Shown one piece after another: positions 8,931 through 17,547 of a DNA stretch of 64,000 bases (the first letter of the stretch is position 1; each line of letters begins with the position of its first letter). Location: positions 1-64,000 of the forward strand of contig NZ_JARJBB010000013.1 in assembly GCF_029269835.1 (NCBI RefSeq), given 5' to 3'. Origin of the DNA: Streptomyces tropicalis. GTDB taxonomy: Bacteria > Actinomycetota > Actinomycetes > Streptomycetales > Streptomycetaceae. The notes under the pieces were generated by a model, which worked only from the letters and a program-made list of their open reading frames with translations, made no database searches and was not told the origin of the DNA. Made by a program: the position numbers and the translations under genes.

Positions 8931-9413
8931 GTGAGTCCCGGCTGGGGTGGGGCTGTCATCACCGCGGCAGGGAACCGGGATGACACGTCGCATCCACTGC
9001 GCGGTGAGGGGCTGGTCCATGTGACGCTGGTGCAGGACGACTCGACCGTGACCGGGCAGGCTGCGAGCTCCGCCGAGGCCAGAGCCGCCATCTCCGCGCT
9101 CCTGGCCGGGCGGGCGCTGCCACCGGGGTCCAGGGCCCACGGAGACAGCCTGCTCGTGGTCTCCGAGCTGGTGGCGAACGTGCTGAGGCACACCGGAGGT
9201 CCCGCGACGCTCGCGGCGTATCTGCACGGCGCCACGCTCGACGTGACCGTGTCCGAGGGCTGCACCAGCGGCCCCGACCAGGACCCGCCGGACCGGGGAC
9301 AGGATGCGACGGCACGGTTCGGGTGGCTGGTGGTCAGCCGTCTGGCGTCGATGGTCGCGGTCACGCGGCCCCGTCCCGGCGGCAAGCGGATCCGCGTGCA
9401 CATGGCCGTGTAA
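8931..9413 (+). CDS. RsbW-like HATPase anti-sigma/serine kinase
   Basis: This protein of up to 160 residues has the HATPase_c fold of RsbW/SpoIIAB-type kinases, with N box LVVSELVANVLRHTGG and a degenerate G box FGWLVVSRLA. Such proteins phosphorylate STAS antagonists and may bind a sigma factor. The GTG at 8931 lacks a clear ribosome site; a GTG near 9019 preceded by GAGGGG would give a shorter protein that still holds the whole domain, so the start is unsettled. It is divergent from the STAS gene at 8518-8892. No sigma factor gene is adjacent, which is common in Streptomyces. Confidence 0.82.
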   Translation: MSPGWGGAVITAAGNRDDTSHPLRGEGLVHVTLVQDDSTVTGQAASSAEARAAISALLAGRALPPGSRAHGDSLLVVSELVANVLRHTGGPATLAAYLHGATLDVTVSEGCTSGPDQDPPDRGQDATARFGWLVVSRLASMVAVTRPRPGGKRIRVHMAV

Positions 9414-9650
9414 CGCGCTCATCCGCCTCACCCCCAGCTCGCGGGCACCCCTGTGGTCGTGTCCACCGACTCAGAGCCCGTACCCGGCAGAAGCGGCCAT
9501 AAGGTCACCCGATCGAATGTCTCTATGACAAGCGTCGAACGCGCGGCCGTCCGTGGGCCGGCGTGGGGGCGCTTCGGAACGTTTCCGGGTGCCGCGGCAC
9601 CGGTTGCCGGTGGCTGGGCCGCTGCCGGTCGGCGAGGGCGGGGTGCCCGG

Positions 9651-9998
9651 TCAGGAGACCGGGTTCTCGAGGAGGGTGACGCGGTTGCCGTCGGGGTCGT
9701 GCACGGCCGCGAACCTCGCACGCACGCCGCCGGTGCTCACGGGGCCGCACTCGATGCCCCGGCGGGCCGGCTCCGCGATCTCGGCGTCCAGGTCGGCGAC
9801 CACGAGGTTGAGCAGGGTGCTTCCTGCGTGCTCGGGCGACTCGTAGACCTGGATCCACGCCGAGGCGGTGACGTGCCAGTCGGCCGGACCGGGCATGGGC
9901 CGACGGTCCGCGGGACGGCCCAGGAGACGCTCGTACCAGGCAGCCGCCGCTTCGATCTCCCGGACCGGCGCCACCGCGAGCACATGGGTGGGAGTCAT
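9651..9998 (-). CDS. VOC (glyoxalase/bleomycin-resistance fold) protein
   Basis: This 115-residue protein has the beta-alpha-beta-beta-beta layout of the vicinal oxygen chelate superfamily: THVLAVAPVREIEAAAAWY at the start and the C-terminal VHDPDGNRVTLLENP, the characteristic ending. Members are small metal-dependent lyases, isomerases or dioxygenases, or binding proteins that capture drugs. ATG 9998 was chosen over a longer frame to 10127 because AAGGGG precedes it and the fold starts there. It is a single-module VOC protein, so it would act as a homodimer. The substrate cannot be told from sequence, and neighbours give no pathway. Confidence 0.85.
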   Translation of the reverse strand: MTPTHVLAVAPVREIEAAAAWYERLLGRPADRRPMPGPADWHVTASAWIQVYESPEHAGSTLLNLVVADLDAEIAEPARRGIECGPVSTGGVRARFAAVHDPDGNRVTLLENPVS

Positions 9999-10263
9999 TC
10001 CGACCCCTTCCGATCGCTTCGGGTCCACTCCCGGGCGGCTTCCGCCGGAGGCGGAGGGCGCGGGCTGCGCCTCGGGTTCCCGGTGGGCCTTCGGCCGCTC
10101 GCGCCGGCGTGCCGCCCGCTCCAGCATCGGCGGCGCCGTGGTGATGGGCCCCTGCCCCCGGCGACGGCTGTGCCGTACGCCGGATGCGGTTGCCGGTGCC
10201 CGGCGGCAGTCTTGAGGGAGGAGTCGGCGAGGGCTGCCCTCCTCGCATGGCAGGAGGTCTTCG

Positions 10264-10929
10264 ATGGATCATCTCCGTTCCCAGGCCGGAGCAGCGGCGG
10301 AGCGATCGGACGTCCGTCCGGACAAGCGGGTCAGGCACAGCAGCATCTTCTTCGGCTTCCTGCCGTGGATCATCTTCGACGTGGTGGCCGGGCCGAGCAC
10401 GTGGAAGTTCGCCGCGCTGGCCGCGTTCGTGTCGGCACTCGTCCTGAACGTCCCCGACATCCGGCGCGGCAGCGTCAAGGCCCTCGAAGTGACGGGGCTG
10501 GTGTTCTTCGCGGTGCTGTGTGTGCTGGCACTCACCCTCGACCTCCAGCACCTGCTCTGGCTGGAGACCTGGGCGCAGACCCTGTCGAGCGGCGTCATCG
10601 CCCTGGTGGCCCTGGTCTCGCTCGCGTTCACCCCGTTCACGGAGCAGTACGCCCGGGAGTCCACACCACGCGAGTACTGGCACTCTCCCAAGTTCAAGCA
10701 CATCAACCGGGTCCTGACCGGTGTATGGGGCGCGGTGTTCGCCGTGTCGGCGCTCCTGGGTCTGTTCGCGATCCGCGTGTCGGGCAGCTCGGACTGGTTC
10801 AACTGGGTCATCCCGGTCGTCCTGCTGGTCGGGGCCGTGAAGTTCACCAACTGGTACCCCGACCACGCGGGCGGCTCCTCGTCCGACCGGGCGGAGGCGC
10901 CGGTGCCCGCCCGGCCACCGGGCGCGTGA
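10264..10929 (+). CDS. six-segment membrane protein of unknown function
   Basis: This 221-residue integral membrane protein is preceded by a strong ribosome site (AGGAGG six bases before the ATG). Six hydrophobic segments are visible, including IFFGFLPWIIFDVV, FAALAAFVSALVLNV, VTGLVFFAVLCVLALTL and WVIPVVLLVGAVKF. A conserved-looking cytoplasmic loop (FTEQYARESTPREYWHSP) lies between segments four and five. The tail is hydrophilic and Pro/Ala-rich. I recognise it as a Streptomyces hypothetical membrane protein type but cannot name a function. It appears to be monocistronic. Confidence 0.8.
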   Translation: MDHLRSQAGAAAERSDVRPDKRVRHSSIFFGFLPWIIFDVVAGPSTWKFAALAAFVSALVLNVPDIRRGSVKALEVTGLVFFAVLCVLALTLDLQHLLWLETWAQTLSSGVIALVALVSLAFTPFTEQYARESTPREYWHSPKFKHINRVLTGVWGAVFAVSALLGLFAIRVSGSSDWFNWVIPVVLLVGAVKFTNWYPDHAGGSSSDRAEAPVPARPPGA

Positions 10930-11340
10930 CCGCGGCTGCCGATGCCCGCCTCCGCATCCGCACGGCCTCGTGCGGCTCTCCGGGCGCCGACGGTCGCACG
11001 CCATGTGGTTGTGCCCGAGTCGGCGGCGACGGCCGCGACCGGTGTCGCGGCACCTCAGGGCACGGCGCCGCCGCGGCACACGGTGAAACCGGCCCTCGCC
11101 CAGGCCGTCGGCCCCCGCATCGTCATCCCGGCCAACCCGCTGCGCGGCCTCGCACGCAACTCCGCCTGCGTCACCGAGGCCGGCTCCTTCCGGGCGACCG
11201 TCGGCTCCCGCCGGGCCGCCGTCACTCGTGTCCTCGGAGAGGCCCCGACTCCCACCGGGAGGCCTTCCCGGCAGGAGGCGGCGCTGGTCCGACCGGCCGT
11301 GGGGCGCGCCGGGGCCGGCGCGTCCCACGGTGGTCCGTGG
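10930..11340. other. gene-free interval holding a hydrolase remnant
   Basis: No intact gene lies between the membrane protein and the convergent ABC exporter. The interval carries the fragment annotated at 11062-11244; the rest shows nothing recognisable. Confidence 0.5.
11062..11244 (+). pseudogene. remnant of an alpha/beta hydrolase
   Basis: One reading frame contains PRIVIPANPLRGLARNSACV, which matches the early strand of Streptomyces alpha/beta hydrolases (VIAPANPLRGL type), followed at once by SFRATVGSRRAAVTRVLGEA, which resembles the C-terminal end of the same family. The catalytic middle (nucleophile elbow GHSYGG) is missing, as expected for an internal deletion. No start codon or ribosome site fits. 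The identification depends on short motifs and is tentative. Confidence 0.45.
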
Positions 11341-13293
11341 TCAGCGCTCCTGCGAGAGTGCGTACAGCTCGCCGAGCAGACTGCCCTCCGCGGCGACGAG
11401 ATCCTCGAAGCGGCCCTGCTCCCGGACACGGCCCCGGTCGAGAACGATGACCCGGTCGGCCATTCTCACGTTGTCGAGCCGGTGCGTGACGACGATCGTG
11501 ATGCGGTCCGGCGCCATGGCACGCAGTTCCCGGAAGATCTGGTGCTCGCCACGGGCATCCATTTCGCTGGTCGGTTCGTCCAGGACGAGTACCGCCGGCT
11601 CACGGTACAGGGCCCGTGCGCAGGCGAGGCGCTGCCACTGGCCGCCGGACAACTCGTGCCCGCCCCACACCGAGCGGGCCAGCAAGGTGTCCAGTCCGCC
11701 CGGGAGCTCGCGGAGGGCCGTCGCCATGCCGACCCGATCGGCCACCGCCCAGACCCGGTCGTCGCCCTGTTCGCGGCGCTGGCCGAGGGTGATGTTCTCC
11801 CGGGCGGCCAGGGGCCAGTGCCCGTTCTTCTGGGGGACGAGGCCGACGTGCCGCCACACCGACTCCGCCTCGGCGGTCGCGAGGTCGGTGTCGTCCCAGC
11901 GGACGGTCCCCTCACTGGCCGTGGTGAGGCCGGTGAGCAGCCTGATCAGAGTGGACTTGCCTGCGCCGTTCTCTCCGACGAGGGCGACGACCTCGCCGCG
12001 CCGGAGGGTGAGGGTGACCGGGTGCAGCGCCGGGGCGTCCTTGGCCGCATAGGTGTAGCCGGCTCCGTCGAGGTGGATTTCCTTCGGCACCCCCACCTGG
12101 ACGGTGCCGCGGGAAGCGGTCATGGACCGGACCTCGTCGACGAAGGCGTGGTAGTCGCTCAGGTAGAGGCCGTGGTGGAACATCACCGCGCCGTAGCGCA
12201 CGATCGAGTTCAGGGCACGGCCGGCGGTCTGCGAGGCGACGACCGCGGTGCCCGCGATGGCCGCCGTCATCGCCCCGGTGACGACCAGAGCGGCGAGGGA
12301 GGCCCACATCCCGAGCGTGAACACCCCTGCCAGGCCGGCGGCGAGCAGCGTCACGAAAAGGTACGGTCGGGCGCCCTCCAGCTCACGGGACTCGACGCGG
12401 TCGCACATCGTCCGGTACCAGAAGTGCAGGTATTCCCGCATGGTGTTGGCGCGCAGCTCGTCGGCGAGGTCGGCAGTGGTCAGCCACCAGCGCATCATGC
12501 CTCGCACGGTGCGGGAGGAAATGGTCCGGTCGTGCGTCCGGTAGTCGATGCGGGCCGCGACGACACCGCCGAGGCCGCGCGGGATCACGGAGAGCAGGAG
12601 CACGCCGAGGAGCAGGGGGTGCAGTGACGTGAGCACGGTCGCCGCGGACACCAGCTGGACGAAACCGTTGGTCAGGGTCTTTGCGTCGTCGGCGAGGTCG
12701 ACCGCGCGCAGGGCTCCGACCTCCGCGGCCTGGCTGCGGTCGCTGAATCCCTCCGCGTCGTAGGCGGCCAGCTCGGCGCGCATGTGGAGATCGACGAGGG
12801 TGAGATCGGCGGCCGAGGCGATCTTCGGATTCAGGCGCCGGGTCGCCCAGTCGGCCAGGATCCACATGGCCGCTCCGGCGGCCATGGCCACGGTGGCGGT
12901 GGCCAGCGCCGGCCAGGCGTGGACCAGACCGGTCCGCGGGTCCGCGGTGGTCAGCCGGGGCAGGGCCCGGGCGACGGAGGTGAGCATCACGGCCGTCCCC
13001 ACGCCCGACAGGATCTGGCAGAGGAGGATCGTGATCGCCATGTGCGGGTCGACGGCCCAGGCCAGCCGGGCCGTCTGGAGGAGGGCCGTGGGGATGCGTC
13101 GGGCCATGTCCCACAAGGTTGCGTCGTCCATGGCGCGCCGGTGCTTGCGGCCGTTGTAGTCGAGCTCCGGCGGCAGGGCCGGCTGGGGGGCGGCCGCTCG
13201 CGCCCCGGGGAAGGGCGGCGGTCCCGGCCGGTCGTGGGTGGCGTCGAGCGCGGCCGCGGGCAGACCCGACGCGGGCGTCGTCGAGTGGGTCAT
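11341..13293 (-). CDS. ABC exporter, fused permease and ATPase
   Basis: This 650-residue half-transporter has a hydrophilic N-terminal extension of about 90 residues, six membrane segments and an ATPase domain with Walker A GENGAGKSTL, signature LSGGQWQRLACARAL, Walker B VLVLDEPTSEMDA and the switch VVTHRLDNV. It should dimerise and export a peptide, lipid or drug. There is no C39 peptidase domain. Its ATG at 13293 overlaps the stop of the 50-codon frame at 13290-13442 as ATGA and has GAGGTG upstream, so the pair is probably translationally coupled. Related fused exporters occur in lanthipeptide and other RiPP clusters, but no modification enzyme is adjacent here. Confidence 0.9.
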   Translation of the reverse strand: MTHSTTPASGLPAAALDATHDRPGPPPFPGARAAAPQPALPPELDYNGRKHRRAMDDATLWDMARRIPTALLQTARLAWAVDPHMAITILLCQILSGVGTAVMLTSVARALPRLTTADPRTGLVHAWPALATATVAMAAGAAMWILADWATRRLNPKIASAADLTLVDLHMRAELAAYDAEGFSDRSQAAEVGALRAVDLADDAKTLTNGFVQLVSAATVLTSLHPLLLGVLLLSVIPRGLGGVVAARIDYRTHDRTISSRTVRGMMRWWLTTADLADELRANTMREYLHFWYRTMCDRVESRELEGARPYLFVTLLAAGLAGVFTLGMWASLAALVVTGAMTAAIAGTAVVASQTAGRALNSIVRYGAVMFHHGLYLSDYHAFVDEVRSMTASRGTVQVGVPKEIHLDGAGYTYAAKDAPALHPVTLTLRRGEVVALVGENGAGKSTLIRLLTGLTTASEGTVRWDDTDLATAEAESVWRHVGLVPQKNGHWPLAARENITLGQRREQGDDRVWAVADRVGMATALRELPGGLDTLLARSVWGGHELSGGQWQRLACARALYREPAVLVLDEPTSEMDARGEHQIFRELRAMAPDRITIVVTHRLDNVRMADRVIVLDRGRVREQGRFEDLVAAEGSLLGELYALSQER

Positions 13294-13442
13294 GCCCCCC
13301 ACCTCGACGACGGTCGTGATGCGGATGCGAAGGGCGCGCGCCGGGCGTCGAGCGGGCGCCGGACCGCGGAGGGCCCGCCCGTCCCAGCGGGAAGATCCTC
13401 GGGGACGGGGTGAAGGACGGGAAGCACGAGCACGGGATTCAC
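13290..13442 (-). CDS. 50-residue ORF coupled to the ABC exporter
   Basis: A GTG at 13442 is preceded by GAGGAG at good spacing and opens a 50-codon frame whose TGA overlaps the exporter ATG (ATGA). The product begins MNPVLVLPVLHPVPEDL, has a Gly-Gly at residues 22-23 and a basic Ser/Arg-rich C-terminal half (RRAPFASASRPSSRWGA) with no cysteine. It could be a secreted peptide, a RiPP-like precursor, or a leader frame that only sets exporter translation. Third-position GC is lower than in neighbours (several T- and A-ending codons), which is a point against a long-conserved gene. I recognise no homologue. Confidence 0.45.
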   Translation of the reverse strand: MNPVLVLPVLHPVPEDLPAGTGGPSAVRRPLDARRAPFASASRPSSRWGA

Positions 13443-13837
13443 GGCAGCTCCTCGTAGGAAGAAGGGGACGCGGTCGCGGCTCACCGAGGACAACGCGCCT
13501 GTTCACAGGGGCGATCGGCGGAGACCGCGGCCACGTACGGAACCCTCGTGCACGCCACTGACAACCGCCGGGGGTCTGCGCACAGATCCGGACATTCCGA
13601 GCACTCGCCGAGTCGATGCACGCGCAGACGCGGGGACGGCCCTGGCCTGCGCCTGAGTCGGCAGAAAGGATTCTCGATGCGCGCGCCGAGGCCCCGGGGT
13701 GGCGCGCTGGACAAGATGGCTCGATCCGATCGGACCGGAGATGCCGCAGGACGGCGGGAGAGAGCACCGTGGTGCCGTGCAGCCCGGCCTCGGCCGCCGA
13801 AGCACCGAGGGGTTCGGCTGATGCCGTCGCCGAGGTC
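13443..13837. other. gene-free interval upstream of the exporter pair
   Basis: These 395 bases lie between the exporter's upstream frame and the end of the metallo-beta-lactamase pseudogene. They presumably hold the exporter promoter. No convincing frame, hairpin or repeat was seen. Confidence 0.4.
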
Positions 13838-14550
13838 TCAGAAGGCGCTCCGGAGCGGTTCCCAGACCGAGCAGTCGTGGGCGAAGAGCACGCGCCGCGG
13901 GTCGCATGCGGCGAGACGGTCCAGCCAGTGCGGAGGGCGTGGAAGCGGCTCTTACACGCCCTCGCCTGCCGCCTGCCGGGCCAGGTGGTCCGAGGCGACG
14001 TGGGAGGCGAAGTCGTGTGCCTGGCCTGCGAGGACCACCGTGCCGTCCGGTCGGCGGAGAACCAGCGACTGGTGTCAGGGCGTGTGCCCGGGTGTCGGGA
14101 CGATCCACACCCCGGGGCGGATCTCCCCCCCTCCCCGGAGAGCTCCTCGTGGGTGACACCGCGGTGGTCGACCAATGCGTCGAAGGTGCAGTTTCCTTCG
14201 CGAGCCGCGGCCAGTTCGACATCCTGGACCGGGACGGGGGTGCTGCCGAGGAGCGGATTGCCGCCGCAGTGGTCGAAAGGCAGGTGGCGGTTCGCCGCCA
14301 GGGAGATGTCCCGCAGGCCGACGCCCGCGGCGTGCAGGGCGTCGCGCAGGTCACGGCGTCGGGGCCGGTAGTGCGCCTCGGTCTCGGGGTTCGCGCGCCC
14401 GATACCGGTGTCGAAGAGGATCGGGCCCTGCTCGTGCTCCACGAGAGGGGCGAGGACGGGTTCGACGCGGGGATGCGGGGTGCCGGTCTCCGATGCGGGC
14501 CGGACGAAGTAGCCCAGATCGAGTCGCCCGACGGCCATGCGCTGCCCCAT
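13838..14550 (-). pseudogene. MBL-fold metallohydrolase, frameshifted with internal stops
   Basis: The first 140 residues read well from ATG 14550 (GRLDLGYFVRPASETGTPHP, GPILFDTGIGRANPE, and PFDHCGGNPL in place of the usual HxHxDH run). At a tract of seven Gs (14125-14131) the frame shifts by one: the continuation VWIVPTPGHTP appears in the next frame, followed by an in-frame TGA (14075-14077), LVLRRPDGTVVLAGQAHDF, a TAA (13952-13954) and LDRLAACDPRRVLFAHDCSV ending at 13838. The expected metal-binding HLHFDH has become HLPFDH. One shift, two stops and a damaged motif make decay more likely than a read error. Confidence 0.8.
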
Positions 14551-14708
14551 GGGTTCATCCTGACGGTCCGTCGTCGTCCCGCCCGGCCGATCCGCCCGGA
14601 GCAGAGCGCGGCTGCGGAGCGGACGGAGCCTCCGGTCCGGTGGGCGGGGCCGGTGCACCGGTCCCGCCCCCGCTCGGCAGCCGTGCCGCGATCCGGGAAG
14701 AGAAGGGG

Positions 14709-15443
14709 CTACGGCTCCAGCAGGCCCCGCCCTCCTCCCGCCGCCGCGCGGATCAGCACGTCGGCCAGTTCCACCGGGGTGGAGAGCATCGGGTAGTGGC
14801 CGGTCGGGAGTTCGAAGTAGGTCACGCCCGGCTCGGCCAGCCCGGCGAACCTCGGGGCGCCGGTGGCGTGCAGGGACCGGACGGTCTCCAGGGTGAGGCC
14901 GCCGTGGACGCAGAGGATGCCGGTGGTCGGGAGCGCGCGCCAGGCGTCGGTCAGCTTGATGGGCTCCGTGACGGTCCGGGCGGGGTGGGGCGTGGCCAGT
15001 CGCCGGTAGCGTTCCCACTCCGCCGCCGGCACGCCGTGCACGGCGTCGATCTGCTGCGGGACCCGCAGGACGGGACCGTCGGCGGCGTCGAGCAGGTGCG
15101 GCATCAGGGTGAGGACCGACTCGCCGGCCTCGGGGAGCCCGGTGTCCACGAGCACCAGGCGGGCGACCTTCCCGGGCAGGCGGTCGGCCGCCGCCAGGGT
15201 TGGGAAGATGCCGTAGCTGTGCGCCACCAGGATCACCCCCGGCTCCTCGGCGCCCAGCCGGTCGGCCAGTGTGTCCGTGTGCTCCTGGAGGCCGATGGCC
15301 GCCGGGTCCTCGCCCGCCCGTTCCGCCAGGCCGGGCAGCGTCACGGGCAGCGCCCGGTGGCCGTGGGCCGTCAGCTCGGCGACGACGGTGTCCCAGGCCC
15401 ATCCGCCCAGGTGAAGACCGGGTACCAGCAGGAACGTCGACAT
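14709..15443 (-). CDS. alpha/beta hydrolase
   Basis: This 244-residue soluble enzyme begins MSTFLLVPGLHLGGWAWDTV, with the oxyanion-hole segment directly after strand one. The nucleophile Ser lies in VAHSYGIFP and the catalytic His in ELPTGHYPMLS near the end. ATG 15443 has GGAAGGGG upstream and is preferred to a longer frame starting at 15629. Members of this branch are esterase-like hydrolases acting on small molecules. It sits upstream of, and in the same direction as, the broken MBL gene, so the two may once have formed an operon. Substrate unknown. Confidence 0.87.
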   Translation of the reverse strand: MSTFLLVPGLHLGGWAWDTVVAELTAHGHRALPVTLPGLAERAGEDPAAIGLQEHTDTLADRLGAEEPGVILVAHSYGIFPTLAAADRLPGKVARLVLVDTGLPEAGESVLTLMPHLLDAADGPVLRVPQQIDAVHGVPAAEWERYRRLATPHPARTVTEPIKLTDAWRALPTTGILCVHGGLTLETVRSLHATGAPRFAGLAEPGVTYFELPTGHYPMLSTPVELADVLIRAAAGGGRGLLEP

Positions 15444-15588
15444 GGTCGACCCCTTCCGAAACGTTGTCCGCGTGGCCGGTGGTGACCGGCGGTTGGACCG
15501 TAGGACCTCCCCCTGGGGGAGATTCCAGGTCCCGGCGGCGCGCGGGGTCGGCTGCCCGGCCGGGAGGGGGGACGGCGGAAGGGGGTGG

Positions 15589-16134
15589 TCAGCCTCTGTT
15601 CCACTGCACGAAGTCGTCCCAGGGGTCACGGGCGCGGTTCATCCCGGGTGGCTGTTCCGGGGCGGGGTGGCCCAGGCAGACCATCAGGTGAGGGGTGACG
15701 CCGGGGTCGAGCCCCAGCAGGGTGGCCACCGCCGCCTTGCTGAAGGAGGTCACGGGTCCCGCCCCGAGCCCCAGGGAGTGCGCGGCGAGCAGCATGGTGG
15801 CAGCGGCGGTGCCGACGTCGATGAAGGGGCCCGGCTTGTGCGGCGGGAATCCGTAGGCGCGGACGCGGTTCTCGTCGACGCAGATCGCGATCAGGGCCTT
15901 CGGGCGCTGGAGCATGCCGGGGGAGAACAGCCTGATGGCGTCGAGCAGGTGCTGCCGGTCGACGGCCACGAAGCGGTGCAGGCGCCGGTTGCCCGCATGC
16001 GGTGCGTACCGGGCGCTGCGGAGCACCGTGTGCAGGTCCTCGGCGCGCACGGGTTCGTCCGTCAGGGCCCGGGTGACGCGCCGGGTGCGGATGGCGGCGA
16101 GCACCGGGCCGGCGGCGGGGCCGGGGCCGGTCAC
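15589..16134 (-). CDS. nitroreductase-family flavoenzyme
   Basis: This 181-residue protein has the nitroreductase fold: an N-terminal IRTRRVTRALTDEPVRAEDL with the Arg pair that contacts FMN phosphate, RSARYAPHAGNRRLHRFVAV, and a C-terminal LGLDPGVTPHLMVCLGHPA. Such enzymes reduce nitro groups, quinones or flavins with NAD(P)H as FMN-bound dimers. The GTG at 16134 overlaps the stop of the upstream small gene (GTGA), so the two are translationally coupled. The end carries DPWDDFVQWNRG, typical of members acting on drugs or dehydro-substrates. Exact substrate unknown. Confidence 0.85.
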   Translation of the reverse strand: MTGPGPAAGPVLAAIRTRRVTRALTDEPVRAEDLHTVLRSARYAPHAGNRRLHRFVAVDRQHLLDAIRLFSPGMLQRPKALIAICVDENRVRAYGFPPHKPGPFIDVGTAAATMLLAAHSLGLGAGPVTSFSKAAVATLLGLDPGVTPHLMVCLGHPAPEQPPGMNRARDPWDDFVQWNRG

Positions 16135-16457
16135 CGTCCGGCTCCTGCGCGGCGGCCGGCCGTGTCCAGGAGGTGCTGGGCGACGGTCCGGCACAGGGCG
16201 TCGATGCCCTCCGCGTACGCCGCCGGATCCGCCTCCGCGACCGAGGTGTCCGAGACACCCGCCCGCACGGCGTGCAGGACGGGGCGGAGAGCGGGGTCGG
16301 CGTGCGGCTCCATGGCCGTGGCGAGCCGTTCGGCCGCGGTCAGGAGCCGCAGGGGCGCGTACTCGGCCGCCTCGTCGAGCTGTGTCCGCGCGGATGCGAG
16401 CAGATAGCACAGTACGTCGAGCAGGTCCTGCCGGATGGGCGGCGTGCTGTCTTCCAC
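16131..16457 (-). CDS. small helical protein coupled to the nitroreductase (DUF6092-like)
   Basis: This 108-residue protein looks all-helical (LLDVLCYLLASARTQLDEA, APLRLLTAAERLATAM) and resembles the DUF6092 group, which has no assigned activity. GTG 16457 has GAGGAGAC at proper spacing. Its stop overlaps the nitroreductase start by four bases, so equal production of the two is likely; a role as partner or stability factor for the flavoenzyme is inference. No cofactor motif or membrane segment is present. Confidence 0.75.
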   Translation of the reverse strand: MEDSTPPIRQDLLDVLCYLLASARTQLDEAAEYAPLRLLTAAERLATAMEPHADPALRPVLHAVRAGVSDTSVAEADPAAYAEGIDALCRTVAQHLLDTAGRRAGAGR

Positions 16458-16684
16458 GGTGTCTCCTCGCCGCGTCGGCTCCTGGGTGACGGGTCCCGGC
16501 AGACAGCAGCCTACGAAGATCGCGGTCCGGCGGCATCCGCACGACGCGGGGCCGCCGCCGGACGGGGACCGCTCCCCCACGTCACCGACCCGGTCCGGCG
16601 GCGGAGGCGGGCCGAGGGGGCGGTCGGCGGCGGAATCGGGGGCGGGGCCGGCCGCCGGTACCCGCCCCCGTACCGCGCCGCAGC

Positions 16685-17533
16685 TCAGGCGGTCCAACCG
16701 CGGGTGAGCCCGAGGACGGCGGAGCCGTCCAGGTCGCCGAGCTTGATGCCCACGAAGTCGCGCGCCCAGGCCGAGGTCTGGAGGCGGAAGGCGGGCTCGT
16801 CCGCGGTCAGGGCCTCCAGCACCGCCTCGGCCGCCCCCTCCGGGGTCTGCGCACTGTCGGTGAACTGCCCGACCGTGCGGGCCAGGTAGGCCTGGAGCTG
16901 AGGCGCGTACACACCGGCGTCGGCGACGGCGGTCTCCAGGTCGATGCCGACGTTGGCGACGAACTCCGTGGCCACGGCGCCCGGTTCGACGACGGAGACG
17001 GACACGCCGTGCGCGGCGGCCACCGGAGCGAGGCTCTCCATGTAGCCCTCGACCGCGAACTTCGCGGCGCAGTACGCCTCGTTGAAGGGCTGCCCGATGA
17101 CGCCGCCGACGCTGGTGACGGTGATCAGGCGGCCGCCGGTGGCGCGCAGGTGCGGCAGGGCTGCCTTGGAGACGCTGAGGACACCGAAGAAGTTGACCTC
17201 CATGACCTTGCGGACCTCGGCCACGGACTCGTTCTCGAGGGTGGCGACGTGTCCGGCGCCCGCGTTGTTCACGACGGCGTCCAGGCGTCCGTGGTCGGCG
17301 AGCACGCCCTCGACGGCCGAGGTGATCGACGCCTCGTCGGTCACGTCGAGGCGGCGGACGTCGAGGTCCACCCCCGCCTCGGCGGCCGCGGCGCGCAGGG
17401 CGCCGGCGCGGCCCGGGTCGCGCAGTGTGGCGACGACGGTCCAGCCCGCGCGGGCGGCGGAGACGGCGGCGGCGAGGCCGATACCGGAGGAGGTGCCGGT
17501 GACGAGGACGACCTTGGGGGAGTCGGCAGACAT
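16685..17533 (-). CDS. short-chain dehydrogenase/reductase (classical SDR)
   Basis: This 282-residue NAD(P)-dependent oxidoreductase has the nucleotide motif VLVTGTSSGIG, the structural NNAGAGH, and the catalytic Ser (TVTSVGGV) with Tyr/Lys in YCAAKFAVEGY. An Arg in ATLRDPGR at the end of strand two favours NADPH. The gene is transcribed divergently from the MarR regulator at 17619, with two palindromic sites in the 85-base gap, so it is very likely that regulator's target. ATG 17533 starts directly at the Rossmann fold. Substrate unknown. Confidence 0.93.
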   Translation of the reverse strand: MSADSPKVVLVTGTSSGIGLAAAVSAARAGWTVVATLRDPGRAGALRAAAAEAGVDLDVRRLDVTDEASITSAVEGVLADHGRLDAVVNNAGAGHVATLENESVAEVRKVMEVNFFGVLSVSKAALPHLRATGGRLITVTSVGGVIGQPFNEAYCAAKFAVEGYMESLAPVAAAHGVSVSVVEPGAVATEFVANVGIDLETAVADAGVYAPQLQAYLARTVGQFTDSAQTPEGAAEAVLEALTADEPAFRLQTSAWARDFVGIKLGDLDGSAVLGLTRGWTA

Positions 17534-17547
17534 GGGAATGACCTTCC

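Noticed and set aside
11341..15402. A 1353-codon open frame on the minus strand
   Set aside because: High GC removes stop codons. Only 11341-13293 has ABC exporter motifs; the remainder is the MBL remnant in one phase, intergenic DNA and an out-of-phase shadow of the hydrolase.
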